From: Pezicula radicicola
Lineage: Eukaryota > Ascomycota > Leotiomycetes > Helotiales > Dermateaceae
DNA: 64,000 bases
Direction of reading: 5' to 3'
Assembly (NCBI GenBank): GCA_003008705.1
Contig: PDUO01000019.1
Location: forward strand, 430,552-494,551
Under the pieces are notes generated by a model, which did not search any database, was not told where the DNA came from, and saw only the letters and a program-made list of their open reading frames with translations. The position numbers and the translations under genes are program-made. Below, in pieces: positions 1-10,987 of this stretch. The stretch's first letter is position 1; the number at the start of each line of letters is the position of its first letter.

Positions 1-349
1 CGGTGCTAACCACGGCGATCAAATGCGTTATCAGACTTATAACGCTGAAGTGCGCTCCATTTCTCCAGCACAGGATGAAACGGCTGGCTTCATGCATGCG
101 TACGCTACATCTTTCATAGTAACTGGAGATCCAAATACTATTAAGGGGAGGTTCCAAAACCGGCCACAGTGGTGACCTCGGGTTGGAAAGGATGGAAAGG
201 ATAAGGAATAGACGATGGTGTTTGGGGAGGGCAACAATGAAAGAGCTGGGGGATCGGATGCTGGAGTCACGGCTGACTTCCGTGAGTACCGTTGGGCGGA
301 GAACGAGTGCGAGTTTTGGTGGAAGCATACGGAGCATTTTGAAGATTGA
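1..349 (+). pseudogene. Carboxylesterase type B, C-terminal remnant with two in-frame stops
   Basis: Only the 3' end of this gene lies in the window; it reads in the frame starting at base 2. The start, GANHGDQMRY, matches the catalytic-His segment of type B carboxylesterases (alpha/beta hydrolases), followed by FIVTGDPN, a common late motif of the family. The same frame continues to a plausible C-terminus (ENECEFWW) ending at 347-349. It is broken by TGA at 173-175 and TAG at 209-211. Both could come from C-to-T changes (CGA to TGA, CAG to TAG), the second in the CpA context favoured by RIP. There is no frame change, so sequencing indels are an unlikely cause. An unrecognised intron covering both stops is possible, but I see no convincing splice pair. 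Confidence 0.7.
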
Positions 350-3104
350 TTTGCATTTCAGAAATCTGAAATTGAGGTGCTGGGACTAGGTGACGATGAG
401 GTGAAGCGAGAGTGGGTGGTAGAGAAATAGCAGCGGGCTTATTCAGACAAATTTATTGCTGATTTTGAATGGTGTGTGGTCTTGCAATGTGGTTAGATCA
501 AGGTATTACTACCTGTAAGCAATATTCTAACGTTGCTATACTTCCTAAACTTATGAGTTCTCGGAAATCAACTCACTTAAGTCATTCATCTGATTTAGGT
601 AAATTTGATTCTAGATAGCTGACTTTCTAGGCGACTGACTTAACTAAAAAGCTATTTAGCTTGAGTAACCCGAGCAGCTTAAGTGATTTGCAGTACACAA
701 CTAATTAATGAATTTAAGCGCTTACGAACATGTCAGTCTTTAGATCAGAGTTGGGCTTACCTGTAAGTATTGAATCCTCGCAAAACCTCCCTGTCAAAAC
801 CTAATAGTAACCGAGTAGTCATTAGAAGCCCTTAACTACTATTTCCTTGTAGGTAAATCGTACAAGCTGGCGTATTAAAACAATTTTGACGTCAGAACTC
901 AACGTAATAACTAGAATTATTTTGACGAGATATATTAACATGAGCATGCGAGAGGCTAGTTTCGTCGTGAGTGATCTACGCAGATCCTTAGTCTCAAGTA
1001 CTGGATGACATTGCTCGGTGATCTTTCACCTTAGTCTGTGACACTCAGCATTATCTACAACCATGTTAGCATATTCGGTATAAGAACTGTACTATAACGA
1101 CTTTGAAAGTCCACTGCTCCTTTACAATGAGAAAACCTGTCGTCAGTTTATCTAAGTGCATATTTCTATTGGTCGCAAATGCGATAAAACGACCTATTGA
1201 AAATCCCATGTAGTTAACATGGGAATTTACTTCTACGGCAGACGCATGACTTACCTATTATAGTAATCAATACGAAGTCTAAAGCTCTTGGAGCTCGCTT
1301 GAATTTTACTTGCGAAGCGACCTCGGTTGTGATGTCAGTTGCCCAACATGTGAATTGAAAATTCTCATATTAAATGCATATAAGAAGAATTAGAAACTGC
1401 AACAAGTAAAAAAAAATTCTCTCTAGAACAACTTAAGCCAAGTACTTGAAATCCCAAAAAGAAGATGAAGACCTTTCCCATCAAAATCATCTTCACGTTT
1501 TAGTTACCTACCGATCAGTATGGCGGATACAACCCAAAAGACCGGTTTCGAACACCTCAGAAACAAAGAATTCCATGATCTTGAAAGGTATTTTTACTCG
1601 CAAAATTAAATATCAAGTTAGTGCTAACAATAAATATAGAGAACATCACAACTCAGCAAAAAAGGGTACAGCAGATCCTACATTCTTTGAACGTCTTCGG
1701 GTAGAGTAAGTAAACCCTTTAACCCGCCGTATCTAGAATATCTTTCCTAAATGAGTGCTGACCGCCACATGATAGACGTAAAGCTAGAATATCTCATGGA
1801 GTAGGATTAGCTGGGGATATTGTGGGTGATGTTGCGCATGGTTTGGGTGGAAAATCGAACTCTGTTGGTGGTATATTGCTTATAGTTTCGAAGGGACTTC
1901 ATCGTGGTGCAGGGAAAGAAACTTGATGGATAATATTTTTGTTTTTACTTATTAAACCGTGGATTGATGGTTTAGTTGAGGTTTAGTTATTCTATTGGTT
2001 TATTAGGTGCCTGTTTTATAAAGGAGTGGAGTTGGGCTCTGCCGCAGCATAATTTAGTGCAAGGCCTATATAAAATTACTGCTCGTCAGTAAAATCTTCC
2101 TCTCTTCATCAACAGCACGATTTTCATCGAAAGCTTCGTTTTTCCCACCCACCTTCCCTATAGTTATATATATAGTTAGTTAGCCCTATTACGGGAGCGT
2201 TGGCAGCAAACAAGCACCCTAGAGCACCATTTACTATACAAATTAGGAGTAATTCGATGTCGCCGTATAGGCTAAAGCTACTCTAGGCGTACCGGTTTAG
2301 GCGCTGTACTCTGGCAAGGCACGAAATAAGACAATATTAAAACCGTTTATATTGATAATAGCAATTGACTTAGTAAGTCTAAAATCAACGAACTAATTCG
2401 ACGAAACGGGATGAATAAACTGGTCTTTATCTCTATAATGTGAATAGTAGAACTTGGGCGTTCTGCTACTGTAGACATAGTACCCTAAATAACCTACTTA
2501 GCTACTATTACAAAGTAGAACGCATACCGATTTATAACGAGAATGTGGGCTATTACAGAGTAGTAGAATAGGAGTAGGAGAGCCAAACGTGGTGTTAAAT
2601 CCATACATTACATGAATCTAGGAATTGCCTTTTTTTAATTTGGAGAACTTCTATCGGTTGATTTAATCAACTACTCGACGGGCAGACTAGTGGTTTACTC
2701 ACTTAGTATGCTCATTGTCGAAAGGTGTTGATTAGTTGTCTATAGGAAGAAGCTATCTACAAGAGATGTGGTCTTATAACCACATAAAACCAAGGGGATA
2801 GTCCCCTTTGGGCTAGGCTTGCGCTGTAGCATCCAAAACATGGTAAAAACGTAGTGAAACGTGTGGTATTTCGTTCCAACAACTTCCTTCCATAAGAAGG
2901 GGTGACAGTAAGCCTCATATACCGCACAAGATGAATAAAAATATTTTGTGTCCTATACTGGAAACTTGCCAAAGGAGAAAAAAATTAAAAAGGATAACGC
3001 TACAAGAAGCAACGAACGAGACTAAACCAAAAGGACTGTATCTTTTAGGTTAAACAACAATTAAGAACACAGCACTAGATCCGCTGCCGTCAAAAAGAGG
3101 CCCC
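350..3104. other. Gene-free AT-rich stretch
   Basis: No open frame here shows family resemblance. The sequence is AT-rich with many stops on both strands. Around 2020-2600 it has a different texture (a TATAAAA-like box, a pyrimidine stretch, then a GGGAGCGTTGGCAGC segment) that recalls the LTR/leader boundary of a fungal retroelement, but no gag or pol reading survives. Best read as decayed repeat DNA; I cannot name the element. Confidence 0.35.
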
Positions 3105-4336
3105 CTAAGATCCTAACTGTTTACCCCGATTGACCATCCACTCACCAGCGGTATAAACCTTATCCCCATCCCCCTTCAAAAGCTCATAAATCTTACCTCC
3201 TACCTTCACATCTCCTTTTGCACGGAATTTTTCCAGAGGTACCATCAACACATCATTGGCTGGTCGAACAAAGTATACAACGCTGTATCTTTCAATATTG
3301 ACTTGTTTTCCCGGTGCAGGAACTACGCGATGCTTGCCTGATTTTAATTCGCCGTTGGTGAATTTTACCATGCCGTCTCCTAGATTGACTATGGCATAAC
3401 CAGGAATTGGTCTAGGTAGAACATAAATGTTAGTTTGGAAGGTCTTGGTCTGGAAAGAGGAGCCAAGTTTTGAGTTTTGAGAAGACATCATTTTTTGATT
3501 TCATGAATTGTGAGATAGTCGAGACGGCGTTGGCAAGTCTTTTTTCAAGTCAAGAAAGAAGTGTCTGGAAGAAAATGGAGAATTCAAGAAAATCAAACTT
3601 CTCACTTGACAAACTCCCATTCTCCAACCTTCTTTGGATCATGACTCTGAATTTGCAAACCACCAAGCCAATTAAATAGAATTGTAATGCTTCCAAAGTC
3701 CGTATGTGAAGGAAGGCCAATACCGTTAGAATGCCAATATTGTGGAATCTGTCGTGTCAATCGACAATGGTCTCCTGATGGCGAAGTGAACTTATTCAGG
3801 TCTGCAAACGCGTTTGGAGGAAGTCCAAATTGCTTAGCAAGTGTGCTAAGCACAAGCATGCCACAAGTATGAGCATTCTTTGTAAAGTCTTGAAGGAGTG
3901 GTTTGGCGGCTTCGATGGTTGTAGGATAAGTACGACTTGGTGTTACACCATGCATGTGGTCCTTGGCGATGTTGAAGAATTCCGTTGCATCGGGACGTTG
4001 GTCTTTGTCCGTCTTTTTGACCGTGCCAGCTTCTTTGTAGCCAAAAAGCGATTCACTAATCTGCCAGGTAAATCTCTTCTTTTCCTCAATTGGAGATTTG
4101 AAAGCCTCTATTGCAAGTTCTCGGAGCCTTTCGCTTTCGTCAAGCAATGCCTGGCCTTCAGAAGAGTCGGTCATATTCAAATAGAAGAAGCCGTCGGTTT
4201 TGCAGGCTACTAGCACTTTCTGAGCTTCAGCATCATCACTGGCTAGAAGCTTTGCGAGTGAGATGCTGGCGATGGGGGCGGTTGGGACATCTTCCGGGAA
4301 AGGAGGCAGGTCGTCGATGGAAGTTTTCATAATCAT
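3105..4336 (-). CDS. 2-oxoglutarate/Fe(II)-dependent dioxygenase (isopenicillin N synthase-like)
   Basis: Two exons, 4336-3606 and 3411-3105, separated by a 194 nt GT-AG intron. The join restores the typical VKPIPGYAIVNLGD segment exactly, giving 345 residues. ATG at 4336 is the first possible start; a second ATG at 4330 is equally plausible. The N-terminal DIOX_N part includes CKTDGFFYLNM. The catalytic jelly roll has the iron-binding HTDFG (HxD), the distal His in GKHRV and the 2-oxoglutarate-binding R-x-S in ERYS. Relatives oxidise small organic molecules in plant-hormone-like, alkaloid or secondary metabolism; the substrate cannot be read here. The gene is divergent from the dehydroshikimate dehydratase gene, with about 900 bp between starts. 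It has no signal peptide and should be cytosolic. Confidence 0.9.
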
Positions 4337-5236
4337 ATTGAAGGAGATTGGGAGAGATTGAAAGCAGTATTTCTCATTGAAGGCCAAAGTAATGGACGAA
4401 GAGAAGGATGGCACTTCTTGATTAGTGTTGAAGGACTGTATTTTGTTAATAGTGATTACCGATAGGCTATGCTCCTTGATGACATGAGCATGATAATGGA
4501 AGGTATGGCCAATAGGATCTCTGATCCACGCAAGATCTTCTCCCCGGAGTCACCAGACTTGGCAGACGCCACTCCCGATTTGCAAACAGCCCAAAATTTG
4601 ACTTGTACTTGTACAACCAGGCGACTCTGGTCCTGCTCAGATCTTACTTACAACCAACCGAGCAGAGGAATACGTTTATTTAGAGTAAGGTGAGAGGAAA
4701 AGTTGCTAACATTGCGCTGAGACCTTAAAAATCACTTTATAGTTACTTACGAAGTATTGTTTATAATTGCTTCCTTTTGATACTTCTCGGTAAGTTAACG
4801 ATATAATCAATATAGGACGAATTCCAAAGGCTAGAGGACTAAACACTATCACTATATATAGTTATTAGCTCTTTAGCCTTAGAGTATTAAAGTAGAGGTA
4901 GAGGTATAAGTAACTAATACACGAGGTCCCGATAATTCCGTGTAGCCAATCAGCTAGTGCAAAGCGTTCGGAAATCAATTCCGATACCTTAGTTTTAACA
5001 ACCCAAAATTGACTTTAAATTATTGTGCTACCCCTACTCCATCATCATCGCTATCAACTACTTCATTTCCGTTCTTCGGCTTTTCGATTCCGTTTGGCGC
5101 GGGGACAGAATTTATAAGATCGAGGGAGATATTATAGCACACAGACAACCACATTTCAAAGCTAGAAGAAGAACAATTGGAAATCCAAGCAACACCACCC
5201 ACCATATCTTCTTCTAAAACCCAACATCCACAAATT
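4337..5236. promoter_or_regulatory. Intergenic region between divergent dioxygenase and dehydratase genes
   Basis: About 900 bp holding both 5' flanks. The middle part (4700-4960) is strongly AT-rich and looks decayed. I see no operator that I can name and no ORF that I believe. Confidence 0.4.
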
Positions 5237-6247
5237 ATGAAGAATCATCAACCCGGAATAGCCACCATCTCACTCGGCTGGCACACCACCCACACACTCG
5301 AAAGAAAACTTCACAGCGCAGCCCAAAATGGATTTAAGGGTGTAGAGATGGTATATTCAGACCTCTCCAAATACGCAACATCGCGATCCATCACAATGCA
5401 AGAAGCAGCACCGGCCATTAAAGAACTATGCGAGAAACTCGACCTAACAATCATCTCCCTATGTGCTTTCGAAAACTTCGAAGGCGCTTCAACTCCACTG
5501 GAAACACGTATGGCGATTGCGAAAGAGTGGGTAGACCTTGCAAGGATACTTGGTACTTCTATGATTCAGATCCCAAGTACCTATTCCGAGAACGCATCTG
5601 GAGATTGGGATATCATTGTGAGAGATTTGCGACTCTTGGCTGATCTGGGAGCGTCTGGTGGACCTTGTATTTCATTTGCTTATGAAGCATTGGCTTGGGG
5701 TCTCCATATTGCATTATGGGAAGATTCTCTTCGAGTTGTAACACTGGTTGATCGACCTAACTTTGGTCTTTGTTTGGATACGTATCACGTATTAGCGCGT
5801 TTATGGGCCGATCCCAGATCGAAATCTGGAAGACTTCCAGGTGGAGACGCAGCTCTACATATGAGTCTTGAAAGGTTTATGAAAGATTGTCCGGTGGATA
5901 AGATATTTTATATTCAGCTAAGTGATGCGGAGCGTCTGGATCCGCCTCTTTTACCAGACCACGAAGCTTATGTGGATTATAAAGATCCGACTGAGCTGTG
6001 GTGTCCATTTGGAAGATTGTTTCCATTCGAGCCGGAGAAGGGTGGTTATCTGCCCATGGTCGATATCTGTAGAACTTGGCTGGTAGATAAAGGTTGGAAA
6101 GGATGGGTGAGCATGGAAGTCTTTCATCGTGAAATGCGTGAGGAGGCTACAGGTCCTGAGGTTTTAGCTGGGCGGGGAATGAGATCCTGGGTTGAGATGA
6201 AGAAGGTTCTTGGATTGCCACTCGCGATGGATGTAGCCAAATTATGA
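5237..6247 (+). CDS. 3-dehydroshikimate dehydratase (QutC/Qa-4 type TIM barrel)
   Basis: A single exon of 336 residues. ATG at 5237 is the first methionine and directly precedes the family's N-terminal strand GIATISLGWH; the longer frame upstream has only a TTG. The xylose isomerase-like (AP endonuclease 2) barrel shows family landmarks: GFKGVEMVYSDL, LCAFENFEG, the YEALAWG metal-site strand and NFGLCLDTYHVLAR. These closely resemble fungal dehydroshikimate dehydratases, which convert 3-dehydroshikimate to protocatechuate in quinate/shikimate catabolism. No other QUT-cluster gene is visible nearby, so it stands alone or serves a secondary pathway. It converges with the HET gene, whose stop lies 129 bp away. 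Cytosolic. Confidence 0.88.
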   Translation: MKNHQPGIATISLGWHTTHTLERKLHSAAQNGFKGVEMVYSDLSKYATSRSITMQEAAPAIKELCEKLDLTIISLCAFENFEGASTPLETRMAIAKEWVDLARILGTSMIQIPSTYSENASGDWDIIVRDLRLLADLGASGGPCISFAYEALAWGLHIALWEDSLRVVTLVDRPNFGLCLDTYHVLARLWADPRSKSGRLPGGDAALHMSLERFMKDCPVDKIFYIQLSDAERLDPPLLPDHEAYVDYKDPTELWCPFGRLFPFEPEKGGYLPMVDICRTWLVDKGWKGWVSMEVFHREMREEATGPEVLAGRGMRSWVEMKKVLGLPLAMDVAKL

Positions 6248-6376
6248 GTTGGTTGTTTGAAATAGAGTGCCTAGAATGAGTAGACCCCATTACATAACAC
6301 ATTTTAAGACCAACTCCACATCCCTATAAAACTATCCCACAACTCCATCTCCCCAACCCTACCACCAAAATACCCA

Positions 6377-9300
6377 TCACGCCAAACAAACAATTCCTTC
6401 CCTCCCTCCAGCCCTCCTCCACTCTCCCTTATCAACCCTTCCCAGCCCAACTCTCCTCGCAACAACTCCATCCGGTACATCGCAATCCCACTCAACAAGC
6501 ATAACATTAAACAAAGGATATTTTTGATATCCCTCACCAACACCACCTTCACCACCCGAATCAATACCAGGACCAGGTTCAATATCCAGCCCATAAAACT
6601 CCGCTTCCGAGATAACAATAAATTCATGTCTCTCTCCTAAATGATGAGGTCCATCACCATCCAATAACATCGTCCCTATCTCCCTTAACTCTGAATTGAG
6701 GATATTATATCGTATTGGAGAATCCAAGGCTCCAACAGGACCGACATCCTGAGAAATAGTTTGGGTTCCTAGACGGAAAGAAGAGACGCAAGAGGTACGG
6801 AATACTAGATGATGGTTTTCAAGTACGTTGAGTATCGTTTCTGGGAGATCTGAAGTTTGTAAAGAGAGAGAAGGACGTTCTGTGACTGGGAGTGAGTAGA
6901 AAGGATCTTTTTCCCATTCTTCAGGGACATCTGTTGTTTTTGATAATAGAGGGATTCCCCATCCGTTTTGGTTTAGGGCTTGAAGCTCTTTGGTTTCGTT
7001 TTCGTTCTTGTTTTTGATGTGCCATCTTAGGAGAGGTCGTATACGTTCTTGTCTTCGATCTTCATCTTCTGTAAGAGGGATGCGTTGTAAGGTTCCAAGT
7101 ATTTTATCGATTCCTGCGTAGAATGGTTCTTCATATTTTACTTTGCCTTTCCATCCTGCCCAGGACCAGCTTGGGAAGACTGATTTTGAATTATTATCTA
7201 GTACTCGAGGTTGTAGTTTCTCGGTCGGCTGCCATAGAAGTGCTACATCTAACAGGATTTCTGGCAGGCCGTAGCGCATAGGGAATTTGAAAAATTGGCG
7301 AAATATATGTAAGAGACCACCAAGTGCGTCAAGGACATCGGCGTCATTGGTTAATTGGCGATGTGTATATTGTTCAACTAGATGTGCGTATTGTTTGAAT
7401 GTTTCCGAGCGTACAATGTGAGTTGTCGTATCAGGAAATATCATTATACTTCCATCTATTTTCCCATCATTACCAAGATGTTGTTTTCGTAATGAGAGCC
7501 AAGGAAGTGCTTGAATATTAAAGCCAGTGTCGCTTGCTAGCATGTCTTCGTGAGCAGTCGAGGTACGACAATGCCATATCATTTGACCGTCTTGGAAGAT
7601 CAAAAGACGCCTGGAGAGAAGTCTCTCTTGAAAAGTCCAAGCTCGCGAGTTCCAGATTGTCGAATCTAAATCATGTGGCGCCTGAATTGGAGATAGTAGA
7701 TAAATCCCCGAGCTTGTCTTAACAGCAATCTGTTTGAGATCTCGAGAATTCGGGCGGACACCTTTAAGTCCTACCATGGAATTCCTGGCGTCCGCTGCAA
7801 CAATGGTAAATATCGCTTTCCCATATATCCAATCCATGGCCTTGATTTGATTATGCTTCTCCTCGTCATCAGCGTCTTGGATAATGCACAGTGCATCGAT
7901 CCATAGATAGCGTTCGCCAGCCACCCTAACGACGTCAATCGCATCCTTAATCGTCTGTGGTACCCATTCTGCAAGCTCCTTCAATCCGTTCTTGCGTGAC
8001 AGCTCATCGATATTCGATCTCCCAAGTCTCAAAGTTTCAATCTCGGTGTGACCCCATACATAACTAAGTGCAACAAAGCGCACATCATGTAAATTTGGTA
8101 CATCCACCACACAGTAATTTTGTACGTCTACAACACGGAGTGATGGTGGTGCTTGTATTGATGATGACCAACTCTGCTCACTACACCGAGAGCCGTGGTT
8201 TGTTTCGCAGTCGTGTAACAACATAGCACTCATAGCAGAGTCAATCTGTCCTTGATCAAGAATACAGCCATACCTGAGCGCGCCGTGGACAATATCAGCA
8301 TACGGCTCAGCTCGTATACGTAGCGCGAACTGGACTAGCGCTGTAAGCTGTGCCCCAAAGCCACGCCCGTATCCCATAAGGCTTGCTTGGACCTGACCTG
8401 AGCGTGATAGATCTTTATTCGTCCATATCTTGATTTTCAGAAAGCACTCTAGTGGATGAAGCAAGTTACCCGAGCCGGTCTGCGTATTGTATTCTTTTCT
8501 GCTTGTACTTTTAAGACGCTCTAAATCTTTTGAGCGAGCCCTGGAACGACCGCTCGGAGTCTGATGAGGTCTCCTGCTCTCGGAAAGAATTGCAGTACGG
8601 GTCATTACCCTCACCAAATGCTTTGTGAGAACTACCGAGTTTCTCTGGTACATCTGACTGACCTGTACAGGATCAAGGTAGTTAAAAGCACCATCGTATC
8701 GTTCCTTACCGTAGCCAAAAGGCCAGAGATTATCGCCGTAAAAAGTACCTTCATCAGCCCACTCTTTAAAAGACTTGCCTTGGAGGTGCGGTTGCAGATG
8801 TTGAGCGATCTGTGGATGTCTGAAGGCATCATTTTGAGGCCTTGATAGTTCTTGTAAGAAGAATCGACAGAGTCGACACCAGTGTGAATGATACAGAATC
8901 CGCTCAAGTGGAGTTTCGAATTCAATATCCACATCTGAATTCTTCTCGGGTGCGGCATCGTTCGTTTCGAAGGAAATTCCCCGACATTTGCTGCAGAGTC
9001 CTTCAGCACTCTTCTTGCTCCGAGCATAATCACTCAGATCATCATTCATCTTATCTGTGATAACCTTCGCCTTGGAAGCCTCCCAGAAGTCAGAGGTGTT
9101 CCTGGTCGCCGTACTGATGCCCTCTTTTGCACTGTTGAAAAGTGGATTCGTGGCATTTGCTAGATTACCAACTGCAGATTGTGAAGCATTCTTGACGGTG
9201 GTAAACTGCTCGGATATTTGTCTTTCTATCTTTTGGTGGCTTAGCTTATGTCACATGGGGGTTTAAGTTCTTTACACTTACAGATTGGCGATTCAGTTCT

Positions 9301-10022
9301 GGAACTTGCCACTTGAAAGAAGATCTTTTACTGCTGGTGCTGGACTCTCGTGATAAAGTAGTTGCGCCATCTATACTCGCATCTCTTGTTACGTTTCCTA
9401 AATCCGGTTTCCTACCTCTGTTGACTGGAGGTGGGGTCTTGTATCATTGATTGTTAGCTATTATTGATCAACATATAAAGTAGTTCCATTCTGCAGTAGC
9501 ATTCATTGGTGCCAAGCACCAAGTTGAAGTCGGCCATCGAAGATACATGTGACTTGCCACCAATCGTGCAAATAGAGAGCAGAGCAGAGGTTTCTCAACC
9601 ACCAAAACCAACTAAGAGATAAACACAGACAAAGTAGAATAATACCATACCTTCTGCCCATTCAGCTCATTACCCTGAGAGCCTCTCAAAAAGCCCAACA
9701 CAGACCCCGAAGCCTTATGAAACCCCTCCTTCCCCTTCTCACTCAAATCGACAATACCCAACCTAGCCTTCAGAACAGCCTCTTCGGAAGCACTAGCCAA
9801 CTGTTGAACGTGAGGAGAGAAACTCGAGCTAATGCTTTTTGACGGCTTAGGTCTTGTAGGTAAGGGAGGACGTTCTTCCGTATCTGCAGCTGCGGCTGCT
9901 TCGTTGAGCAGCTGATCATGCGCTCGGACATCGTTGAACTCTTTCTCTAGATCATCTAATGTGATCTGTATTATTGGGGCGTCTAGATCATCGAGCCCTT
10001 CTTCGTGGAATTTGGAATTCAT
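6377..10022 (-). CDS. HET-domain protein with long N-terminal amphipathic extension
   Basis: I reconstruct three exons: 10022-9651, 9437-9282 and 9229-6377, with introns of 213 and 52 nt, coding 1,126 residues. The last intron uses an AAG acceptor. A shorter model starting at ATG 9049 is possible, but the frame upstream of it is open and protein-like. Residues 1-235 are low-complexity, Pro/Ser-rich, with Ala/Ser/Lys amphipathic stretches. A Cys cluster (CSKC, then HWCRLC) follows. The HET domain lies at about 560-720 with RFVALSYVWG and RYLWIDALCIIQD. The tail contains an SWSWAGW segment often seen in HET proteins. HET proteins trigger cell death in heterokaryon incompatibility and related non-self responses; the partner here is unknown. 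Exon 1 and exon 2 are inferred from splice signals and frame only. Confidence 0.82.
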
Positions 10023-10987
10023 TTCATTGGGGTTACTGTATGGACACGTTTGGTTGACTTTGGCTCTTGAAAGGCCAAGAACTGAGCGTGTTAAAATGTT
10101 TTGGTTGGTACGGGCCGTCCCTAAGATTGCTTACTAATCATCAGACTGAGTTGTTACAGCCCAAGAACTACGGTCGGCCATAACTAGCTAGCCGCCATAA
10201 CCTAATTTTTGTTTCGCGGATATCAATTTGTAACTTGTTTATACTATTAATTAGTTATTTGCAATATTAATAGTAGTAATCTACAGAAATATATAATTTA
10301 GAAAGCATTACCTGGTTTGTTCGAATTGGGTCTGTATAGGTAGTGGACGACAGAGTATAATGAAGAATTGAAAACAAAGAAAATTGAGTAGTAGAAAGCG
10401 CGAAAATTTTATAGATGTAGAATTTAATGTTCACGAAAAGACTCTTACCGTACAAATTGGTCTATGAGAGATAATTTTAAATAGCTGTACATTGGATATA
10501 AGAAATGGGGTTGAGTAACTCACCTCCCCTTAGTAAAATGATCTCTTGTAAACCAATTTGTGCGGTAATAGAATTTACAGAGGTAATGTTTGTTTCGTAA
10601 ATGGAAAGTTAGGTTATAGCGGTTAGCTAAACCGTAAGAACACAAACCGCTGTGAAGGCAGCAGTACCTTTCCTACAGTACATTACAGCCTATAATTAAT
10701 GCAGTGGAATAGCTCAGATGTCAGCCGGAGTTCATTTCTCAAAGAATCATCATAAAAGACCTCCAAGTTCTTTAATTTTAATGATCAAATGACCAAGTCT
10801 TTATCTATCGGATATCTAATTGGTATCTCTTCCCAGAAAAGACAAATCAATGACCGACCATCATTCACCCATTGAGTACTCCAGCAAATGCCACATACCA
10901 TTCCCACCAGTGTAGAAGAATCCCACCCCCAGAAAGAAATTCATCGCAAATATGAACACAACCTTAGTTCCATTCGCGTCTAAAAAA
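10023..10987. other. Intergenic, HET 5' flank and sirtuin 3' flank
   Basis: AT-rich. It contains one MITE (10446-10567), listed separately. I see no gene. Confidence 0.5.
10446..10567. mobile_element. MITE family A, copy 1 (122 bp)
   Basis: Terminal inverted repeats of about 33 bp begin TACCGTACAAATTGG on the left and end CCAATTTGTGCGGTA on the right, with few mismatches. Each end sits at a TA dinucleotide, as for Tc1/mariner-type target sites. The interior is too short to code. Related copies lie at 31178 and 42011, plus a single end near 42379. Confidence 0.8.

Noticed and set aside
37..270. 77-codon minus-strand ORF
   Set aside because: Antisense to the carboxylesterase remnant.
1446..1709. 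87-codon ORF in the left gene-free stretch
   Set aside because: Composition looks random and there is no start context or homology pattern.
2020..2600. LTR-like leader and primer-site texture
   Set aside because: No paired LTR, no reverse transcriptase or integrase reading and no clear target duplication, so not called as an element.
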